A stretch of 64,000 nt of DNA from contig NZ_CP146350.1 in NCBI RefSeq assembly GCF_037055355.1, positions 8,331,001-8,395,000 of the forward strand, written 5' to 3'. Below, piece after piece: positions 24,675 through 37,230 of the stretch. This stretch comes from Streptomyces sp. DG1A-41 (GTDB lineage: Bacteria > Actinomycetota > Actinomycetes > Streptomycetales > Streptomycetaceae). A program made the position numbers and the translations under genes. Each line of letters begins with the position of its first letter. Position 1 is the first letter of the stretch. Below the pieces are notes generated by a model. It searched no databases. It was given only the letters and a program-made list of their open reading frames with translations, and had not been told where the DNA came from.

Positions 24675-24725
24675 CGGCACGGGGCCGGTGGACGGCCAAT
24701 GCAGCCGTCCACCGGCCCCGTGCCG
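24675..24725. terminator. 21-bp perfect hairpin, bidirectional terminator
   Basis: Bases 24675-24695 pair exactly with 24705-24725 across a 9-base loop. It lies between convergent genes, the proline-rich gene and gnd. No T-run follows, as is usual for Streptomyces terminators. Confidence 0.8.
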
Positions 24726-24744
24726 GTCCATCAGCGCGAAGCGC

Positions 24745-26184
24745 CTACGCGGAGACCTCCGAGCGGTCCCCGCCCCACAGCGTGTGGAACGACCCGCCCC
24801 GGTCCACCCTCCGGTAGGTGTGCGCACCGAAGTAGTCCCGCTGCCCCTGCGTCAGCGCCGCCGGCAGCCGCTCCGCGCGCAGGGCGTCGTAGTAGGCGAG
24901 CGCCGCGGCGAAGCCGGGCGTCGGCACGCCCTGGCGGGTCGCGGCGATCAGCACTTCGCGCCAGTCGTCCTGGGCGTCCCCGATCTCCTGCGCGAACGTC
25001 GCGTCCGACAGCAGGCTCGGCAGGTCCGGCCGGGTGTCGTAGGCCGCGCGGATCCGGTCCAGGAAGGCCGCGCGGATGATGCAGCCGCCCCGCCACAGCG
25101 CGGACACCGCACCGAGGTCGATGTCCCAGCCGTACTCGCCGCGGGCCGCGTCGATCTCGTGGAAGCCCTGCGTGTACGACACGATCTTCGACGCGTACAG
25201 CGCCTGCTCGACCCGGTCGGCGAAGGCCCGGGCCTCCGCCTCGCCCATCGGCTGCGCCTTCGGTCCGGCCAGCCCGCGCGAGGCCTCCCGCAGCTGCGCG
25301 TGGCCGGACAGCGAACGGGCGAAGACCGCCTCGGCGATGCCGGACACCGGCACACCCAGGTCGAGCGCGATCTGCACGGTCCAGCGGCCGGTGCCCTTCT
25401 GCTCGGCCTGGTCCACCACCACGTCCACGAACGGCTTGCCCGTCTCCGCGTCCACGTGCGAGAGCACCTCGGCCGTGATCTCGATCAGGTACGAGTCGAG
25501 GCGGCCCTGGTTCCAGGTGCGGAAGATGTCCGCGATCTGGGCGGGGGAGTAGCCGGCGACGTCGCGCAGCAGCTGGTACGCCTCGCCGATGAGCTGCATG
25601 TCCGCGTACTCGATGCCGTTGTGCACCATCTTCACGAAGTGCCCGGCCCCGTCCGGACCGACGTGCGAGACGCACGGCGAACCGTCGGCCGCCTTCGCCG
25701 AGATCTTCTCAAGCATCGGGCCCAGCGAGTCGTACGACTCCTTCGGGCCGCCCGGCATGATGCTCGGTCCGTTGAGGGCGCCCTCCTCGCCGCCGGACAC
25801 GCCCATGCCGACGAAGTGGATGCCCTGCTCGCTCAGGTCGCGCTCCCGGCGCCGGGTGTCCGCGAAGTGCGCGTTGCCGCCGTCGATGATCATGTCGCCG
25901 GGCTCCAGCAGCGGCGCGAACTCCTGGATCACAGCGTCCGTCGGCTCACCGGCCTTCACCATCACGACCAGCCGCCGCGGCCGCTCCAGCGCGGCCACGA
26001 ACTCCTTGGCGCTCTCGCACGCGACGAACTCCCCCTCACCACCGAACTCCTCGACCAGGGCGCGCGTGCGCGCGGGCGTCCGGTTGTGCACCGCCACCGT
26101 GTAGCCGTTGCGGGCGAAGTTGCGCGCGAGGTTGCGGCCCATGACCGCGAGACCCGTGACGCCGATCTGCGCTGTACTGCTCAT
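24745..26184 (-). CDS. gnd: 6-phosphogluconate dehydrogenase (decarboxylating, NADP)
   Basis: This 479-aa enzyme has the NADP motif GLAVMGRNLARNFARNG, GMGVSGGEEGA and the substrate/catalytic HFVKMVHNGIEYADMQLIGE, and ends in the long helical GRTWN-type domain (CIIRAAFLDRIRAAY). It converts 6-phosphogluconate to ribulose-5-phosphate, CO2 and NADPH. ATG 26184 has GGAGCC upstream. The length equals the dimeric enterobacterial-type form. The open frame before it to 26391 lacks family text. Confidence 0.92.
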   Translation of the reverse strand: MSSTAQIGVTGLAVMGRNLARNFARNGYTVAVHNRTPARTRALVEEFGGEGEFVACESAKEFVAALERPRRLVVMVKAGEPTDAVIQEFAPLLEPGDMIIDGGNAHFADTRRRERDLSEQGIHFVGMGVSGGEEGALNGPSIMPGGPKESYDSLGPMLEKISAKAADGSPCVSHVGPDGAGHFVKMVHNGIEYADMQLIGEAYQLLRDVAGYSPAQIADIFRTWNQGRLDSYLIEITAEVLSHVDAETGKPFVDVVVDQAEQKGTGRWTVQIALDLGVPVSGIAEAVFARSLSGHAQLREASRGLAGPKAQPMGEAEARAFADRVEQALYASKIVSYTQGFHEIDAARGEYGWDIDLGAVSALWRGGCIIRAAFLDRIRAAYDTRPDLPSLLSDATFAQEIGDAQDDWREVLIAATRQGVPTPGFAAALAYYDALRAERLPAALTQGQRDYFGAHTYRRVDRGGSFHTLWGGDRSEVSA

Positions 26185-29189
<3,005 letters not shown>

Positions 29190-29398
29190 CGGCTGCTCCT
29201 CTGCGTCAGGCGGGGGCGCTCGGCCCGGCGCGGCGAAAGGTCGGCTTTCATGACCAACACCCTGCCGTGTCCGGGTCTTCCCGTCGTCGTCCCTGAGCAC
29301 TCATTGGGTCCTACTGCCGATGGAGTACGCGGGGAACCCCATCATCCCCAGGGTGGGCGGCCCGGTCGGGGGTCACCGGGGCGCATCCCTTAGGGGCC

Positions 29399-30154
29399 TT
29401 GGTACTACTGCTCTTCGTGAACCTCGACCCCGGCCTTGCCGCGCTCCGCCCGCTCGGCGGCTACTTCGTGCTGCGCACGGGAGAAGCGGCGGCGGGGCCT
29501 CTCCCCACTCTCGCACAGGCCTACGCCGCCGCGTCACCGGATGTATGCCGAAATCCCCTGATTTTTCGCGTCAGCAAAGTCGCGGACGCCCTACGAGCCC
29601 CGGAGTGGCGCGTCGCGGCGTCCGTGGCCCACCTGGGGCTCGCGGCCCGCCTGTGGTCCGTGGCGCTCGGCTGCGCCGCACTCTACGGCCGTGTCCCCGA
29701 CCTCGACGCCCGGCTGCTGCACTGGGACGCCGACGCCGCCGCCCCTGACGACCTGTGGCTCTCGGACGTACGGCTGCTCTCCGGGGACGCGCCGACCGTC
29801 GCGGACACCGTCCTGCACGGCCACCTCCAACCTCTCTCCGAGGCCCTGCGCGCCCACTACCGCCTCGCCCCGGGCCTGCTGCGGGGCAACGCCGCCTCCG
29901 CGCTGGCGGGCGCCGCCCGGGAACTCGACCGCTGGGCCCGGCGGCACGGCCGTACGGACACCGCCTCCCGGTCCCGTTCCCTGGCCGCGGAACTCCTCGC
30001 GCACCCCCTGCTCGCAGGTGCCGGAACCCTCACCGGCACGGCCTTCCGGCGCCGCAGCTGCTGTCTGTACTACCGGGTGCCCGGCGGGGGCCTCTGCGGT
30101 GACTGTTGCTTCACACGGCCGCCTCGCTCTTCCCCACACGCCCCATCTGGGTGA
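29399..30154 (+). CDS. FhuF-like (2Fe-2S) ferric-siderophore reductase-type protein
   Basis: This ~250-aa protein is variable except for its C-terminus RRSCCLYYRVPGGGLCGDCCF, the FhuF_C motif with the C-C-x10-C-x2-C cysteines that hold a 2Fe-2S cluster. Such proteins reduce ferric iron from siderophores in the cytoplasm. The TTG at 29399 or GTG at 29417 could be the start; neither has a strong ribosome site. No siderophore genes are adjacent. It precedes glgA by 39 bp but the link is not functional. Confidence 0.7.
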   Translation: MVLLLFVNLDPGLAALRPLGGYFVLRTGEAAAGPLPTLAQAYAAASPDVCRNPLIFRVSKVADALRAPEWRVAASVAHLGLAARLWSVALGCAALYGRVPDLDARLLHWDADAAAPDDLWLSDVRLLSGDAPTVADTVLHGHLQPLSEALRAHYRLAPGLLRGNAASALAGAARELDRWARRHGRTDTASRSRSLAAELLAHPLLAGAGTLTGTAFRRRSCCLYYRVPGGGLCGDCCFTRPPRSSPHAPSG

Positions 30155-30193
30155 CCATGAAAGGGAACGGCCGCTGAGAGCAGGGAGTTGCGG

Positions 30194-31345
30194 GTGCGCG
30201 TCGGACTGCTGACCCGGGAGTACCCGCCGGATGTGTACGGCGGTGCAGGCGTCCACGTGGAGTTCCTCGCCCGGGAGCTCAGACCGCTGGTCGACCTGGA
30301 CGTGCACTGCTGGGGCGAGGGCCGCGCCGACGGCGTGGTGCGCCACCGGCCCTGGTCCACCCTCGACGGCGCCAACGACGCGCTGCGCACCTTCTCCGTC
30401 GACCTGGCCATGGCCGCCGCCCTCGAAGGCCGCGAGCTGGTCCACTCCCACACCTGGTACGCCAACCTCGGCGGCCACCTCGCCAAGCTCCTGTACGGCA
30501 TCCCGCACGTGATGACCGCGCACTCCCTGGAACCGCTGCGCCCCTGGAAGGCCGAGCAGCTCGGCGGCGGCTACGAGCTGTCGAGCTGGGCCGAGCGCAC
30601 CGCGATCGAGGCCGCCGACGCGGTGATCGCCGTCTCCGCCGCCATGCGCGAGGACATCCTCGGCTGCTACCCGGCCCTGGACCAGGACAAGGTGCACGTC
30701 GTGCACAACGGCATCGACACGAGCCTGTACCGGCCCGACCACGGCACGGACGCCCTGGACCGGATCGGCCTCGACCGCTCCCGCCCGTACGTGCTGTTCG
30801 TCGGCCGCATCACCCGCCAGAAGGGCGTGCCCCACCTGCTGCGCGCGGTGCGCGACATCGACCCGGCCGCGCAGGTCGTGCTGTGTGCGGGCGCACCGGA
30901 CACGCCGGAGATCGACCAGGAGTTCCGCGAGCTGTTCGGGGAGCTGAGCCGAGTCCGCGACGGCGTGTTCTGGATCCCGAGGATGCTGCCGCGCCCGGAG
31001 GTGATCCAGCTCCTCACGCACGCCGCCCTGTTCGTCTGCCCTTCGGTGTACGAGCCGCTCGGCATCGTGAACCTGGAGGCGATGGCCTGCGGCACGCCCG
31101 TGGTCGCCTCGGCGGTCGGCGGGATACCCGAGGTCGTGGACGACGGCAGGACGGGCCTGCTCGTCCCGGCCGGCGACGGCTTCGAGGCGGGTCTCGCCCG
31201 GGCCATGGACTCCGTACTGGGCGACCCGGAGGCCGCCCGGCGGATGGGCGAGGCCGGGCGGGAACGCGCGGTCGGCGAGTTCGGTTGGGACGCGGTGGCC
31301 CGCCGCACGGTCCGGCTCTACGAGGAGATCCTGAAACAGGCTTAG
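30194..31345 (+). CDS. glgA: glycogen synthase, actinobacterial GlgA/GlgM type (GT4)
   Basis: This 383-aa GT4 glycosyltransferase has RVGLLTREYPPDVYGGAGVHVEFLARELR, HSHTWYANLGGHLAK, VLFVGRITRQKGVPHLLRA and the C-terminal nucleotide-sugar block PSVYEPLGIVNLEAMACGTPVVASAVGGIPEVV. In actinobacteria this enzyme uses ADP-glucose, and can make maltose-1-phosphate for the GlgE route. GTG 30194 follows AGGGAG by 6 bases. It is co-directional with glgC, which supplies ADP-glucose. Confidence 0.9.
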   Translation: MRVGLLTREYPPDVYGGAGVHVEFLARELRPLVDLDVHCWGEGRADGVVRHRPWSTLDGANDALRTFSVDLAMAAALEGRELVHSHTWYANLGGHLAKLLYGIPHVMTAHSLEPLRPWKAEQLGGGYELSSWAERTAIEAADAVIAVSAAMREDILGCYPALDQDKVHVVHNGIDTSLYRPDHGTDALDRIGLDRSRPYVLFVGRITRQKGVPHLLRAVRDIDPAAQVVLCAGAPDTPEIDQEFRELFGELSRVRDGVFWIPRMLPRPEVIQLLTHAALFVCPSVYEPLGIVNLEAMACGTPVVASAVGGIPEVVDDGRTGLLVPAGDGFEAGLARAMDSVLGDPEAARRMGEAGRERAVGEFGWDAVARRTVRLYEEILKQA

Positions 31346-31396
31346 TACGGGCTGCTCAGGGGCAGGCATCCGGAAATCGGCGTGAGGGGAGCGGCC

Positions 31397-32617
31397 ATGC
31401 GTCGTGGTGGTCCTTCGGTTCTGGGAATCGTGCTGGCGGGCGGCGAGGGCAAGCGTCTGATGCCCCTGACCGCGGACCGTGCGAAACCCGCGGTCACCTT
31501 CGGCGGCACCTACCGCCTGGTCGACTTCGTCCTGTCCAACCTCGTGAACGCCGACGTCCTGCGCATCTGCGTCCTGACGCAGTACAAGTCGCACTCGCTG
31601 GACCGGCACATCACCACCACCTGGCGGATGTCCAGCCTGCTCGGCAACTACGTCACACCCGTGCCCGCCCAGCAGCGCCTGGGCCCGCGCTGGTACCTGG
31701 GCAGCGCCGACGCGATCCTCCAGTCGCTGAACCTGATCTACGACGAGCGCCCCGAGTACGTCGCCGTCTTCGGCGCCGACCACGTCTACCGCATGGACCC
31801 GCGCCAGATGCTCGCCCAGCACATCGACAGCGGAGCGGGCGTCACGGTGGCCGGGATCCGGGTGCCGCGCAGCGAGTCCTCGGCGTTCGGCGTGATCACT
31901 CCGGGCTCGGACGGGCAGACGGTGGAGCGCTTCCTGGAGAAGCCGGCGGACCCGCCCGGCCTGGTGGACGATCCCGAGATGGTCTTCGCCTCCATGGGCA
32001 ACTACATCTTCACCACGAAGGCCCTCATCGAGGCGCTCCAGCGGGACGCGGAGGACGAGCACTCCGTGCACGACATGGGCGGCTCGATCCTGCCCCAGCT
32101 CACCGACCGGGGCGAGGCCGCGCTGTACGACTTCAGCGCCAACCACGTGCCCGGCGAGACCACCCGCGACCAGGGCTACTGGCGGGACGTCGGCACGCTG
32201 GACGCCTACTACGAGGCCCATATGGATCTGATCGCCGAGCGCCCGGCCTTCAACCTGTACAACCGCAGCTGGCCCATCTACACGCACTCGTACCAGCTCT
32301 CGCCGGCCCGCTTCAACGCCGGGGGCATCGCCAGCGAGTCCATCATCAGCGCCGGCTGTCTCATCCGCGGACAGGTCACGCGGTCCGTGCTGTCGCCGGG
32401 CGTGGTGGTCGACCCGGGGGCCGTCGTGCAGGGGTCGGTGCTGCACGACAACGTGCACATCGGCCGGGGCGCGGTGGTGCGCGGCGCCGTCCTCGACAAG
32501 AACGTCGAAGTGCCGCCGGGCGCGACGATCGGCGTCAACCCGGAGCGCGACGCGGAGCTGTACACGGTGTCCAAGGGCGGCGTCATCGCCCTCGGGAAGG
32601 GGCAGCTGGTCACCTGA
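31397..32617 (+). CDS. glgC: glucose-1-phosphate adenylyltransferase
   Basis: This 406-aa nucleotidyltransferase has the activator and nucleotide site [25 protein letters not shown], then [23 protein letters not shown], the Glc-1-P region VERFLEKP, and a C-terminal left-handed beta-helix ([30 protein letters not shown]). It makes ADP-glucose from ATP and glucose-1-phosphate. GGGGAG lies 6 bases before ATG 31397. It follows glgA by 51 bp and ends before a strong terminator. Confidence 0.92.
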   Translation: MRRGGPSVLGIVLAGGEGKRLMPLTADRAKPAVTFGGTYRLVDFVLSNLVNADVLRICVLTQYKSHSLDRHITTTWRMSSLLGNYVTPVPAQQRLGPRWYLGSADAILQSLNLIYDERPEYVAVFGADHVYRMDPRQMLAQHIDSGAGVTVAGIRVPRSESSAFGVITPGSDGQTVERFLEKPADPPGLVDDPEMVFASMGNYIFTTKALIEALQRDAEDEHSVHDMGGSILPQLTDRGEAALYDFSANHVPGETTRDQGYWRDVGTLDAYYEAHMDLIAERPAFNLYNRSWPIYTHSYQLSPARFNAGGIASESIISAGCLIRGQVTRSVLSPGVVVDPGAVVQGSVLHDNVHIGRGAVVRGAVLDKNVEVPPGATIGVNPERDAELYTVSKGGVIALGKGQLVT

Positions 32618-32705
32618 CGAGAGCGGCCGCGATGACGCCTCCCGGGTGACTCCCACGGGGTGCCCGGCGCCGCAACCCGTGCTGAACTGGCCGCACATGC
32701 ACCAT

Positions 32706-32736
32706 AAGTCCCGCCCCTCTCGCCGGGGCGGGACTT
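32706..32736 (+). terminator. 12-bp perfect hairpin terminator after glgC
   Basis: AAGTCCCGCCCC (32706-32717) pairs with GGGGCGGGACTT (32725-32736) across a 7-base loop, followed by AATTT. It ends the glgAC transcript. Confidence 0.8.
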
Positions 32737-32834
32737 AATTTGGTGTTAACTGTACGTAGCCTGATCGTACTTGACCGTAATCGGCTGGGGGCGATTGACT
32801 GCTGGCCCACCCGTCGTCGACGCGAGGCAAGCCC

Positions 32835-34175
32835 TTGACTGCTGACCTGCTCGCTCCTCTCGACCTGGCGTTCTGGAACATCGAGTCCGCGGACCACCCG
32901 ATGCACCTCGGCGCGCTCGGGATCTTCTCGGCCCACTCGCCCGCCGCCGGCGCCCACGCGGCCGACCTGCTCGCGGTCCGCGCCGCCGGCGTGCCCGGAC
33001 TGCGGATGCGGATCCGCGACGTGTGGCAGCCGCTGCCCTCCGCGCTGCGCCGGCCGCTCGCCTTCGGCGGCGCCGCCCGCGAACCGGACCCGGACTTCGA
33101 TGCCCTGAACCATGTGCGGCTGCACGCCCCGACCGCCGACTTCCACACGGTCGCGGGCCGGCCATGGGGCGTCCGCTGGAGCGTGGCCGGCCGCCGTGGG
33201 AAGCCCATGTGCTGCCCGGCGAGGACGGGGTCTCCTTCGCGGTGCTGTTCAAGTTCCACCACGCCCTGGCCGACGGCCTGCGGGCGCTGACTCTCGCCGC
33301 GGGCGTCATGGACCCGATGGACATGCCCGCACCCCGGCCCCGCCCCGCCGGCCCCGCGCGGCCTGCTGCCGGACGTGCGCGAGCTGCCGGGGATGGTGCG
33401 CGGCGCCCTGTCCGACGTGGGCCGGGCCCTGGACATCGGCACCTCCGTCGCCCGCTCCTCCCTCGACGTGCGCTCCACCCCCGCGCTCACCTGCGAGTCG
33501 AGCGGCACCCGCCGCACCGCCGGAGTGCTGCTCGACCTCGACGACGTGCACCGCGTCCGCAAGACCGTCGGCGGCACCGTCAACGACGTACTGATCGCCG
33601 TCGTCGCGGGCGCGCTGCGCCGCTGGCTCGACGAGCGCGGCGACGGCAGCGAGGACGTCGCGCCCCGCGCCCTGATCCCCGTCTCCAACCGCCGTCCGCG
33701 CACCGCGTACCCGCAGGGCAACCGGCTCTCCGGTTACCTGATACGGCTTCCGGTGCACGATCCGGACCCGCTGGCCCGCCTCGCCACGGTCCGTACCGCC
33801 ATGGACCGCAACAAGGACGCCGGCCCCAACCGGGGCGCGGGCGCCGTCGCCCTGCTCGCCGACCACGTCCCGGCCCTCGCCCACCGGCTGGGCGGACCCC
33901 TGGTCGGACAGGCGGCCCGGCTCTGGTTCGACATCCTGGTGACCAGCGTGCCCCTGCCCAGCCTCGGCCTGAGGCTCGGCGGCAACCCGCTCACCGCCGT
34001 CTTCCCGTTCGCCCCGCTGGCCCCCGGCCACTCCGTGGCGGTGGCGGTCTCGACGTACCGGGGGAGCGTCCACTACGGGCTCGTCGCCGACGGCAGGGCC
34101 GTGCCGGACCTCGACCGGCTCGCGGCGGCCGTCTCGGAGGAGGTGCGCGATTTGATCACGGCCTGCCGGCCCTGA
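32835..34175 (+). pseudogene. WS/DGAT wax ester synthase/diacylglycerol acyltransferase with two frameshifts
   Basis: The N-terminal part (PLDLAFWNIESADHPMHLGALGIF) is in one frame to about 33170. The next ~60 codons, including the catalytic HHALADG motif (HHxxxDG), lie in another frame. From about 33345 the first frame resumes with PGMVRGALSDVGRALDIG, then a typical NDVLIAVVAGALRRWL region, PQGNRLSGYLIRLPV and LWFDILVTSVPLP. The two shifts compensate. Function would be acyl-CoA-dependent storage-lipid synthesis. With base errors corrected it would be a ~445-aa normal member; the shifts lie in GC-rich runs, so sequencing error is a real possibility. Confidence 0.75.
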
Positions 34176-34281
34176 ATAGCGCGGGTTTGGCGGTGCGGCC
34201 CGCCGCTGGCGTAAAATCCGCCGTTCGAAAGCGGGCGCGACCGGCGCGCCGCCACGGCAGAGCAGGGAAACGACAGCGGCG

Positions 34282-35787
34282 ATGACGGTGACAGAGGACG
34301 GCCCGCAGGCCATGGACGAGGCGAGCGGGCTCTCGTACGGACCCGGCATCGACCCGGAGCGGCTGGCCGTCTGCCTCAGCGTGCTCGAGGAACTCGACAA
34401 GCTGGAGATCGACCACCCGGACGCCGTCGCCGTGCGCCGGGCCACCGCGGGCGTGTACCGCACGGTCAAGCAGCGCCGCCGCCAGGAGCGCCGGGCCGCC
34501 AAGACCGCCCACGACAAGGCGGTCACGGAGGCCACGGCGACCGGCTCCGCCCAGCGCATCGACGACGAGACCGAGGGCCTCCTGCCGTCGTCGGCCACCG
34601 AGGAGGGCAGGATCGCGGGGATACTCCAGCGCCCGCGCTCCTGCTACACCTGCAAGACCCGGTACGTGGAAGTCGACTACTTCTACCACCAGCTCTGTCC
34701 CGACTGCGCCCGGGTGAACCGCGCCAAGCGCGACGTCCGCGCCGACCTCACCGGCAAGCGCGCCCTGCTCACCGGCGGCCGGGCCAAGATCGGCATGTAC
34801 ATCGCGCTCAGGCTGCTGCGCGACGGCGCGCACACCACGATCACCACGCGCTTCCCGAAGGACGCCATCCGCCGCTTCAAGGCGATGGACGACTCGGCGG
34901 ACTGGATCCACCGCCTGGAGGTCGTCGGCATCGACCTGCGCGACCCGGCCCAGGCCGTGGCCCTCGCGGAGCAGGTCGCCGAGGCGGGCCCGCTCGACAT
35001 CCTCGTCAACAACGCGACCCAGACCGTACGCCGGCTGCCCTCCGCCTACGCCGCGCTGGTCGAGGGCGAGAGCGCCCCGCTGCCCGCCGGTGAGCTCCCC
35101 GCCCACCACGTCATCGGCGCCTTCAACTCCGGCGCGGTCGACGGCCTGGCCGCGCTGCCCCTCGGCGGCACCAGCGGTCTCGACGCCCAGCAGGTCGCCG
35201 ACCTCGCCCTGGTCGCGGGCAACGCCAGCGTCGAACGGCACCTCGACGGCACGGCGATCGACGCGGGCGGGCTGGTCCCCGACGTCGTCGACAGCAACAC
35301 CTGGGTGCAGACGATCGAGCAGATCTCCCCGGTGGAGCTGCTGGAGACTCAGCTGTGCAACTACACGGCGCCGTTCATCCTGATCAGCCGGCTCCGCCCG
35401 GTCATGGCCGAGGCCGCGAAGAAGGCGGCGAGCGGACGGGCGTACGTCGTGAACGTCTCGGCGATGGAGGGCGTCTTCGGCCGTGGCTACAAGGGTGCGG
35501 GACATCCGAACACGAACGCCGCCAAGGCCGCGATGAACATGGTGACGCGGACCAGTGCGCAGGAGATGTTCCAGACCGACGGGATCCTGATGACCTCGGT
35601 CGACACGGGGTGGATCACGGATGAGCGGCCTCACTACGACAAGCTGCGGCTCGCGGAGGCCGGATTCCACGCGCCGCTCGATCTGGTCGACGGTGCGGCC
35701 CGTGTGTACGACCCGATCGTGCGGGGTGAGGCGGGGGAGGATCTGTACGGGGTCTTTCTGAAGGACTACACGCCGGGGAAGTGGTAG
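34282..35787 (+). CDS. SDR oxidoreductase with an N-terminal zinc-ribbon extension
   Basis: This 501-aa protein has an N-terminal helical part (1-115) rich in Arg and Lys (KQRRRQERRAAKTAHDK), a CxxC...CxxC zinc-ribbon (CYTCKTRYVEVDYFYHQLCPDC, about 119-140) and then an SDR Rossmann domain. That domain has LTGKRALLTGGRAKIGMYIALRLL, DILVNNATQTV, NVSAMEGVFG and NTNAAKAAMNM. In the usual Tyr-x3-Lys position this last motif shows Asn-x4-Lys, so catalysis may differ. ATG 34282 is preceded by weak GGGAAAC. The substrate is unknown. Confidence 0.7.
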   Translation: MTVTEDGPQAMDEASGLSYGPGIDPERLAVCLSVLEELDKLEIDHPDAVAVRRATAGVYRTVKQRRRQERRAAKTAHDKAVTEATATGSAQRIDDETEGLLPSSATEEGRIAGILQRPRSCYTCKTRYVEVDYFYHQLCPDCARVNRAKRDVRADLTGKRALLTGGRAKIGMYIALRLLRDGAHTTITTRFPKDAIRRFKAMDDSADWIHRLEVVGIDLRDPAQAVALAEQVAEAGPLDILVNNATQTVRRLPSAYAALVEGESAPLPAGELPAHHVIGAFNSGAVDGLAALPLGGTSGLDAQQVADLALVAGNASVERHLDGTAIDAGGLVPDVVDSNTWVQTIEQISPVELLETQLCNYTAPFILISRLRPVMAEAAKKAASGRAYVVNVSAMEGVFGRGYKGAGHPNTNAAKAAMNMVTRTSAQEMFQTDGILMTSVDTGWITDERPHYDKLRLAEAGFHAPLDLVDGAARVYDPIVRGEAGEDLYGVFLKDYTPGKW

Positions 35788-36095
35788 GGGCTTCCCGGTT
35801 GGCGCCGGGTCGAGTGCGGCTTGTCGCGTCGGCTCCCGTCACCCACTCCGCCGCGTTGGGGGCGAGCCACAGAAGCTCGCCCGCGAGTTGCCGGGTCACG
35901 TGGAGGAGTGCTGCCTTGCTCGTGCCGTAGCCCGACGTCGGGGCGGACGTCGAGGCGGCCGGACTCGAGAAGGGCCGGCTTCGTCAGGCGCCGGGGACGG
36001 CCGGGGCCGGCGACGCTGCCGTTGAGCCCGATGCCGCCCGGTTCCCGGGCGGTGCGCCGTACCGCGGGGCGTCGCGCGCGGTGACGCACAGTCCG
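35788..36095. other. gap between the SDR and HD-like genes
   Basis: About 300 bp between convergent genes. No credible ORF and no clean terminator hairpin seen. Confidence 0.25.
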
Positions 36096-36548
36096 TCAGT
36101 CGACGGCCCCGAGGCGGCGGGAGTTGCGGGCCGCGAGCAGTTCCAGCACCGTGCGCCAGTCCTCCAGGACCCCGGCGTCGAAGCCGGCCGTACGGCCCTC
36201 CTCGGTCGCCTGGCGCAGGGCGAGGAGGGCCTCGTCGGCCGCGGCGTCCGGGCAGGGGCAGTGGCGTACGAGGTGGGAAACCCGCTCGCCGAGCAGGGCA
36301 CGCACCACGTCGGCCGCGTGGTCCGCGCGCCCGGCCGGGTCGCCGGGCCACAACAGCACGCCTACGGGCTGCACCAGACCCGCCACTTGCAGTTCCTTGT
36401 CGGCCGGACGGCCCCGTCGCAGCAGCGCGGCGGTCCGCAGCGCGTGATCGTGCAGGTCGACCGGCGGGCGGTCGATGTCCGGGGTGACCCTGGTGCCCCG
36501 GCAGGCGTACAGCAGATCCATCAGCTCCTCGACGCTGCGCAGCTCCAT
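36096..36548 (-). CDS. degenerate HD-domain-like protein
   Basis: This 150-aa protein resembles small HD phosphohydrolase-like proteins: DLLYACRGTRVTP, VDLHDHALRTAALLRRGRPADKELQVAGLVQ, then RADHAADVVRALLGERVSHLVRHC. In active relatives the segment reads GLVHDIGH and the next HADHA; here HD is QP (GLVQPVGVLL) and the first His of HADH is Arg. The metal-binding pair is therefore lost, and it is probably non-catalytic. ATG 36548 has GGAGGA upstream. Confidence 0.55.
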   Translation of the reverse strand: MELRSVEELMDLLYACRGTRVTPDIDRPPVDLHDHALRTAALLRRGRPADKELQVAGLVQPVGVLLWPGDPAGRADHAADVVRALLGERVSHLVRHCPCPDAAADEALLALRQATEEGRTAGFDAGVLEDWRTVLELLAARNSRRLGAVD

Positions 36549-37000
36549 GCGTCAGTCCTCCTGCGAGACAGCCGTTGCCGTACGGCAGCAGATCATGGGG
36601 AGCTTTCGACTCGGCCAACGGCACTTGAACTGCGCAACCGTCTGGAAACCGCCGGTGCGGGCTTACATCGTTCGGGTGATCCGCAAAACGTCCTTCCGCT
36701 GCTAAATCGGTGCGTAAACCCGAGTTGAACACGGGATGACGCGCGATCGTTACCGCTTGTTTTCAGCCCCATCGAGCGGGGGGTCGCTCATTTGGTTAGT
36801 CTGAGGCGGACGGGCAGCAGGACGGGACCCACACCCACGGTCCGTCATGGGACAAGCCGGTACACCACGGCCTGCGCTCCCGCGAGTTACCGGCGCCACC
36901 GCGTCCGAACTGCATTTGGCATCAGACCCGAGCGGGCGTCCGGCGCAGAGCAGGACCGGCGCGCACGTCCCGAGGGTGACCGACACATAAGGAGTGCGCG
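36549..37000. promoter_or_regulatory. 452-bp region upstream of the 57-aa peptide gene
   Basis: It must hold the promoters of the HD-like gene and of the peptide gene. TTGGTTAGTCTGAGG at 36793-36807 may be a -10 region, and AT content is raised at 36640-36800. No gene or stable RNA is recognised. Confidence 0.3.
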
Positions 37001-37174
37001 GTGACACCGGAGAAGACGAATCGCGAGCAACGCCCCAAGGAACGCACCGAGCGTAAGGGCCACCGGTCCGACGAGCTCGGCAGCCTCGACGTGTGGGCCC
37101 GTTCGGCCCCGATCCGCCTCGCGGGCTACGAGGAGGACCTCGCCGAGCCCCACATCCTGCCCAGCGTCGACTGA
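37001..37174 (+). CDS. 57-aa small protein of unknown function (RiPP-precursor-like size)
   Basis: GTG 37001 follows AAGGAG by 7 bases. The product starts with a very charged leader (TNREQRPKERTERKGHRSDE) and ends with a distinct segment DVWARSAPIRLAGYEEDLAE and PHILPSVD. There is no signal peptide, no Cys and no transmembrane helix. A charged leader plus an aromatic core is the layout of peptide precursors, but no modifying enzyme is beside it except a GNAT gene 57 bp downstream. I do not recognise the family. Confidence 0.6.
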   Translation: MTPEKTNREQRPKERTERKGHRSDELGSLDVWARSAPIRLAGYEEDLAEPHILPSVD

Positions 37175-37230
37175 CGGGGCGTCGACCCCTCCGCGTTCGC
37201 CGAGCGCATGGGCGTGCCAGACTCGCGCCC

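Noticed and set aside
29591..32698. A 1035-codon minus-strand frame over glgA/glgC
   Set aside because: It is antisense to glgA and glgC, both with clear motifs, and its product is low-complexity Arg/His/Gly text.
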